A stretch of DNA of 64,000 nucleotides from Scolanthus callimorphus (taxonomy: Eukaryota > Cnidaria > Anthozoa > Actiniaria > Edwardsiidae). This document shows, piece by piece, positions 58,612 to 64,000 of the stretch. The DNA is taken from positions 26,429,404 through 26,493,403 of the forward strand of contig CM066916.1 of NCBI GenBank assembly GCA_033964015.1. The letters are read 5' to 3'. Both the position numbers and the translations under genes were made by a program. Every line of letters begins with the position of its first letter. Position 1 is the first letter of the stretch. The notes below the pieces were generated by a model. It ran no database searches. It had not been told where the DNA came from and saw only the letters and a program-made list of their open reading frames with translations.

Positions 58612-60673
58612 GGCATGAGCTTGGAAAAACTGGTCAATCAAGTTTGCACGAGCAAAAAAATATCAATTTATCTGCTCTACAACTTAGACAAAATCATTTT
58701 TTGTGGCCTTTAATGGCTCGTTTACTCAATGTCAAAGCTAAACGCAACTCTGATACTCATTCTAAGTTTGCCTTTGAGAATTCGCTGGGGATTGTATTAT
58801 TTTCTATTGAAATTTGATCAAAATGTTGTGTGTTTGCACTTGTGAAAGCGTGCACTGTTTTCAAAGCAAAAACACTGACACCATTCTTGTAAAACCTTTT
58901 CAATACAATTGATAAGTTGATTGAACAAAAATTTGTGAGTATCGATTATTGTCAATTAGCTGATACACTCGTTACCAATCAAGTAATTATTATCAATTGG
59001 ATTTTTGATGTCCATTTTTATCAATTGAACATGCCAGGACATTTGTACAGATGTAACCCCCCTTTCTCAAATCCTGACTACGCCCCTAGCTGTACATGCT
59101 CTGTTGATATTCTTGGAAATCTAGAGGTCTATTCATAGGCTCATAATGAGATAACAAGTACATGAATGTTCAGCTGCAAAGAGCCTGCATATATTTGAGA
59201 TCCTTACCCTTAGCCATTTGTCAATCCCATTCCAAGAGGATGAATATGCTTTCCCCATACTTGGTCATACATTTTGTCAAACATTTTTTTTATTTTCTTA
59301 CTGTAGATTAGAGGTCTAGAAATCCTAACAAAGCCGGAAACAGGAACATTACACTCTCAGGTAACTGGCAGAGCTTCTACCATTCATGAGTAAACATCAC
59401 ATGAGTAATTGTGAACAGAGATTATCAGAATAATAAGTACCTGAAAGCATACCTGCCAGCCCTGAAAACTCCAAAACTGGGAGATTGTCTCAAATACAAC
59501 AACTGTATGAGAAAATCACAGATTTTCATTGTGTACCTGAACTGCTATGATGCTCAAGAAAAGTGGAATCTCAACAGAGCCTTTTGCCTTATGGCCCCTT
59601 TCTGCAGTGCCCAGGGGGTCATTTGGGGCTTGGTTGGACATGATGGGGGTCCAACATAATATTTTGGGGGTAAGTATGTAGGGACATCAACCCTAGGACT
59701 TCACAAACTGGGAGAAACCTTGGGATTTTCCAGGTTATATGACAAAATTCCAAGAAAGAAAACCGGGAGAAATACAGTAAATAATATACAGTAATGGCAG
59801 TTTAGGAAAATTTTGGAGCAAAAATATTGAGACCACTGGCAAAACTGAAGAGTTGATGTCTCTGGTACAGTATGGAGCTGGGTTAAAATCATTGCCAGGC
59901 ATTTTGGGGACACTTCTGAAAAGCTCTTAACAAATCTGTTGTTATTTTTTTCAGTGGTATTAGTAAGGAATATCCAAAACTGGCAATCTTGGGGTGCAAA
60001 CAATTAATGAGCTCTGTTGGACCCCCACCACACCGTACATGGTTAGTTATCCTTGAGTTTCCTCACTCGTCAAAAGAAACAGATCAGAAAGGGACAGAAC
60101 TATTAATTCTCTTTTAGACATTGGAGCTGCTAATCTACATGTATGTACTATATTGATCCTATTTTGTGAGTTTATTTGCAATAGCAGGTGGGAAATGTGT
60201 CAATGCTGACAAAAGATTGCAGGCAACCAAGAAAGTAGGCTTGTGAGTTTGCACAAACGTCACATTCCTGGCAAATTTTCATGCTCCGGGTAAACAAGTG
60301 CTTTGTTTTATTACATTGGCATGGATTAATAATTTTTGCGCTGAAGATGGCCTAACAAAAAACGTTTCGCATGATAGAACATCAGGAGTAGACAAAGCTT
60401 GATTTCATGTCAAGTGAAGGTATAATGGCCCTCAAAATATACTAAGTCGATTTTTCAGCCAACGAAACTTACAAAAATAGGTAGTTCAGTTTCAATGCAA
60501 GAATGAACCTGTGAAAGTTTGGCTCTGGTGCAAAAGATAGTTTCTTGAATAATGTACCTATGCAAAAAATAATCTGTGCCGATGCAATAAAACAGAGAAC
60601 GAATTACTTAGCCTCACGAAAATTTGCCAGGAATGCAAAGTTTTCCATACTAGCATAAACTCATAACCCTGCC
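58612..60673. other. 2.06 kb intergenic stretch, no gene seen
   Basis: A+T-rich DNA. Short frames near 58,917 and 59,411 lack domains, start context and splice support. Repeated phrases such as AACTGGGAGA (59,474 and 59,707) suggest old repeat remnants. Confidence 0.5.
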
Positions 60674-60888
60674 CAGGGCTGCAAATTAAAAAAAAAGTCC
60701 AGTCGAAATTTTTTGCCAAGTTTCAAAATTCTAGTCGCATTCTCTAAAATGTTAGTTGCAAAAATTGAACTTGCGCCATGGAGGTAGACAAGAAGTGAGT
60801 CGCAAAACTTCAACTGACTGACAAAGTTTTGTCCCAAGAGAAAAACTTTGTCGCAAAAGCGACCCCATGGGTGCAATTTGCAGCCCTG
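60674..60888. mobile_element. 215 bp MITE-like element with CAGGGCTGCAAATT ends
   Basis: CAGGGCTGCAAATT at 60674-60687 and its exact complement at 60875-60888. A shorter internal inverted pair (GTCGCA / TGCGAC) is also present. No coding capacity. Confidence 0.7.
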
Positions 60889-60958
60889 CTGCCCTCACTT
60901 TGACGAGTGCATGCATATACAAATTTCCCACCTGCTACAGTATCTGCCATCACCATTT

Positions 60959-61146
60959 AACAAATAGATCTCGTTTTGCGTGTGTGTGTACGGTAATAGA
61001 TACACAGATGACGTCACAGAATGTCATGAACAAAAAAGAACCCAATGAGACGCAGTCGAGTTGCGTGACTGTTGTTCATGACATTCTGTGACATCTTCTG
61101 TGTATCTATTACAGTACATACGCACAAAAAACGAGATCTACTTGTT
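60959..61146. mobile_element. 188 bp foldback element with 75 bp inverted arms
   Basis: Left arm 60959-61033 and right arm 61072-61146 pair over almost their full length (AGATCTCGTTTT, TAATAGATACACAGA, GAATGTCATGAACAA). The left arm holds the palindrome TGACGTCA; the right arm has TGACATCT there. Confidence 0.8.
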
Positions 61147-61372
61147 TTATACAACAACAAACAGGGATTTTTGTCAACCGTGTATCTGTACTCTTATAGC
61201 AACATGGCTCTCGACCAATCAGAGCGCGCGATTTACTAGTGTTGTATAAAGAGTTTTATGTAATGATTTAAGTGTGCAATACTTTGGAAATAAAATGACA
61301 TTAATGAAATCTGACTAGTTTTTATTCCAACTTTATAAGGTATGTAAGTACCTTTTTCTGAATTAAAAAAAA
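61147..61372. other. Spacer with ACCAATCAGAGCGCGCG motif
   Basis: GTTGTATAAA near 61,241 and its complement TTTATACAAC near 61,145 frame this piece, with CCAATCAGAGCGCGCG at about 61,215. It is probably part of another small inverted-repeat element; I could not fix its ends. Confidence 0.35.
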
Positions 61373-61602
61373 GGTCCCACAAGGCCCCTCAGGCCCCAGC
61401 TTTTGACGCTCCTGTCAGCACCAGTGGTGTGCCAGCTCACTACACTCAGTACTGAGACTCCCAGCTCTAGACTGCTCATCAGACAGTACCTCTTCAGCTC
61501 TCAAGGCTGTGACTCCAGTGCAACAGGGTGTTACCCTTCGCACACACCAGGCCTCTCACATGATTGATGTTGCCATGGTGATAGATACAAACACATGCAG
61601 TA

Positions 61603-62681
61603 CTAAAAAGACCGGGTGATAACATTCTGTTATTAAGGGAACATGCCACAAATCACTCCATATTTTCCACCCCCAATTATTCTACTTTCAAAACAGACAT
61701 CCTAACTTCCCCCACAATTAGGGCTGGAATGTCTATGACTCTGCTTTCAGGAAAGCCAATCTGCACACTGTTAATTCTTTATTTTATATTTCTTTTTTAA
61801 ATACAATCCATTTTGTAATGTTGATTGAAGTTGAACAGAAATAACATTCTCAACAATGTTTCAGAGATGCCAAGTCTCACATTAATTTGTGCAACATTCT
61901 TCTGCATTAGGTCGAAATTTTGTCATAATTTAAACACCCCCATTTTGAATGTTGAGGTTGTCATCTCTGTTGCTTGATAAAATATTGATAGAGAAGTTTT
62001 ATTTGCACAATTTAAAGATTAGAAAAAATGTCCTAGAAAACTTGACTGAATGTTGCAATTTACTAACCGACGCTTACATTTAGATTTTGAAAACTTTTAT
62101 TTTTGTGCCGTTTTTAGCAGAAAAAGTTATAGTAATTTTGCTATTTTATTGGTCTATTGGCTTTATCTTGTAACTTAATTAATTTTTTTTAATATCACCT
62201 TTGAATGACATGTAATGAACTCCAATAAGGAAATAGGAATTGTCATTTTATTTGCTAATACGTACTGTAGTGCACACTAGCAACAGATTAACATAAATGC
62301 GGAAAACAATGGAAATGCTCAGGATTTGTAACGCAGCATGTTGACCGTGTTTTATTTCGACAGTATTGTGTCCTTAGGTAAAATGATTTTCAATTTTTAA
62401 GTGGAAGAATTTTGTTTGTGAGATGCTGCTTACAGTATGTTGTAATGTTGCTAGAGCTGTTTACATATGACTGTGGCCGACTTTATGCTTATGAGGTGTT
62501 AAGAGTACCAGTCATAGCTGTCAACTCTCCCACATTAGTCTCAGATTATTTTGAGTCTTCTCTCAAGGTTAAATTTTGCTTCCGTCTCTTTCATACAGTG
62601 TACTGTATTTCTCCTGCATACATGTATTGCTCTGGGTTTTGACAACCATGAGGCAATAAAAAATAGCGACTCCTATAGGAG
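61603..62681. other. 1.08 kb intergenic stretch, no gene seen
   Basis: A+T-rich and without supported features. A short frame at 62,412-62,642 has no domain or start context. Confidence 0.5.
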
Positions 62682-62685
62682 TTAA

Positions 62686-62900
62686 AGGGAGGCTGTCACG
62701 CAACTGCGTAGGTGATCTGCGCATCTCAAAACAAAGAATATCATCCATAACGATGGCCAGCGAAGGCTGAAAACCACGAAAATAATTCGCTTTAATCCCG
62801 CTATTTCTCGATCCACATATTTGTCAATCTGATAGGATGGTCTAAATAGTTTTGCTTAGTGATCGTTCCTGGAGCATGCATGTATTGCGACAGCCTCCCT
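62686..62900. mobile_element. 215 bp MITE flanked by TTAA
   Basis: Inverted ends AGGGAGGCTGTCACGCAA (62686 onward) and TTGCGACAGCCTCCCT (ending 62900), with TTAA at 62682-62685 and 62901-62904. TTAA duplications are typical of piggyBac, but the ends do not start CCC, so the superfamily is uncertain. TTAA is palindromic and could belong to the ends. Confidence 0.65.
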
Positions 62901-62904
62901 TTAA

Positions 62905-63084
62905 CTTTTGAGAGTTTGTGAGGTTTTTTTAAAAGATTCTTAAATTATTTGCTCTATCCATACTTTTCAAACAGTTTTAAATTGAATTGCTGCTCCTCAG
63001 TGTTTAAATTTAGTTCCTGGTTTCATCCTTTTTTAAAAGGGACCTGGCTTACATAGGGTATTGTTAACTTGCGCCTTTTTAGTG
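62905..63084. other. Short intergenic stretch, no gene seen
   Basis: A+T-rich, no motif of note. Confidence 0.5.
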
Positions 63085-63208
63085 AAATTGTGTGATTCCA
63101 GAAATTCCTCTTTTTTTTCATACAATCACTTGTGTTTTTCACTGGAAAATTCAGAGAGATTCCCCTTCCGTGGGAGTGGTATAGATTTGGTATGGAATCA
63201 CACAATTT
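63085..63208. mobile_element. 124 bp MITE-like element with AAATTGTGTGATTCCA ends
   Basis: AAATTGTGTGATTCCA at 63085-63100 and TGGAATCACACAATTT at 63193-63208 are exact complements. The interior has TTTTTCACTGGAAAATTC. Confidence 0.75.
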
Positions 63209-63563
63209 TTAGATGATCAAAATGTTTTAAGACTTAATACTGGTATTTTTTATAATTATTCTTTTCTTCTGAATTTTTTCTTCTAAGTGGTCCCACATAT
63301 TATTGGTGTTTCTAAACAGTTTATATTAAAATTATTGGTTATGTTTATCGCATGAAAAGTGTGCTTTACTTTTTGTGAGAAATTAATTGCAACTACCGAA
63401 AATGAATTATTTTAGTAGCAGAGCTTCTCATCCTAGCCCGCCAAGGACTTAGATCATATTAGGATGCCTTAAATGTTTCAAAAGTATTTTGAATAATTTT
63501 GCCCACCACAAATATGCAGTTTGATTTGCTGGCATGCTACCTTAATCTGAATGCGATCAGTCA
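63209..63563. other. Intergenic stretch, no gene seen
   Basis: A+T-rich DNA with no supported feature. Confidence 0.5.
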
Positions 63564-63860
63564 TGTACTACATGTGTTTGTACCTACCATGATGACACAT
63601 CATCATGTCAGACACCTAGTATGTGTGAATGGCATCACCCTGTTGCACTAGAGCTGTGGCCTTGCGAGCTGAGGAGATACTGCCTGGTGAGCAGGAGGAG
63701 CTGGAAGCCTCAATACTGAATGTAGTGAGCTGACACACCTACCGGTTTTGACATTTTGAGCATCTTTTCCAGCTGGAGCCATCAGGGCCTTGTGGGACTT
63801 TGCTTTACAATTTCATACATAAAATGACATGTCATGTCCCTTACAACAACAAGAAAGAAC

Positions 63861-64000
63861 GTGAATGTGTGATTCCAGAAATTTTTTTTACCTTCCCATA
63901 AAGGGATAGGCATTTTCAGAGGGGTAGTTAAAAAAAATGCTGTTTATTTTCTATGCATGCAATCACGTCGTATTGTGTATTTTCACTGGAAATTCCAGCC
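63861..64000. mobile_element. Second copy of the GTGTGATTCCA element, cut by the window end
   Basis: GTGTGATTCCAGAAAT at about 63,867 and TTGTGTATTTTCACTGGAAATTC near 63,973 match the order of the element at 63,085. Its far end lies outside the window. Confidence 0.55.

Larger units (their letters stand above)
61373..63800. repeat. Diverged inverted pair, arms ~230 bp, 2 kb apart
   Basis: Left arm 61373-61602 and right arm 63564-63800 (complement) share GTCCCACAAGGCCC, CAGCTCACTACA, GTGCAACAGGGTG and ACAAACACATG. Divergence is clearly greater than between array units. Neither arm has a long frame. Confidence 0.75.

Noticed and set aside
58446..58817. 123-codon plus-strand frame
   Set aside because: Its first half is the inverted-repeat element at 58,383-58,611, so it is not a conserved gene.

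Overview
The window looks like animal nuclear DNA. It is A+T-rich, has no bacterial-type genes, and carries canonical GT..AG splice signals, TATA boxes, AATAAA signals, a Ngaro/PAT-type (DIRS order) tyrosine-recombinase retrotransposon and many small inverted-repeat elements. The mix of small elements resembles stony-coral or sea-anemone genomes, but this assignment is an inference from style and no gene proves it.

Region 1 (1 to about 55,943) is a head-to-tail array of a ~4.31 kb unit. There are nine full units and a truncated tenth, and the array probably continues left of the window. Each unit reads as one compact gene cassette on the + strand: a TATA box, a first coding exon with an ATG and a strong donor, a middle exon flanked by canonical splice sites, a very short last exon ending in TAG, and (units 6-9 only) an AATAAA signal about 110 nt after the stop. 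The predicted product is only about 77 residues and I do not recognise it. Intron 1 holds a perfect NRF1-like palindrome, a CRE-like hexamer, a second TATA box and a GC-rich block ending in a T-run. Intron 2 holds three diverged ~350 bp sub-repeats. Sequence markers split the units into an A type (units 1-5, most of 6, most of 10) and a B type (end of 6, units 7-9, start of 10), with switch points inside units 6 and 10.

Two near-identical 6.6 kb retrotransposon copies (28,611-35,230 and 43,954-50,563) sit antisense at exactly the same base of intron 2 in units 7 and 9, so one insertion was probably copied with its host unit. The element has split direct repeats, a Gag with a CCHC knuckle, RT plus RNase H, and a tyrosine recombinase whose R, K, H, R, W and Y residues can all be found. 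No target duplication is seen, only a shared TAGT core, as expected for recombinase-mediated circle integration. Its gene organisation looks spliced. A proline-rich first exon joins in phase to the zinc-knuckle exon across an intron filled with a palindrome-bearing minisatellite. A second donor lies just before the Gag stop and an in-phase acceptor just before RT, so splicing could decide between Gag and Gag-RT. Both copies carry single-base homopolymer indels that break the long frames at different places.

Region 2 (55,944-64,000) is non-array DNA with no gene I can support. It is crowded with short inverted-repeat elements, including a 451 bp element with TAA target duplications (PIF/Harbinger-like), a 215 bp element flanked by TTAA, and several foldback elements.
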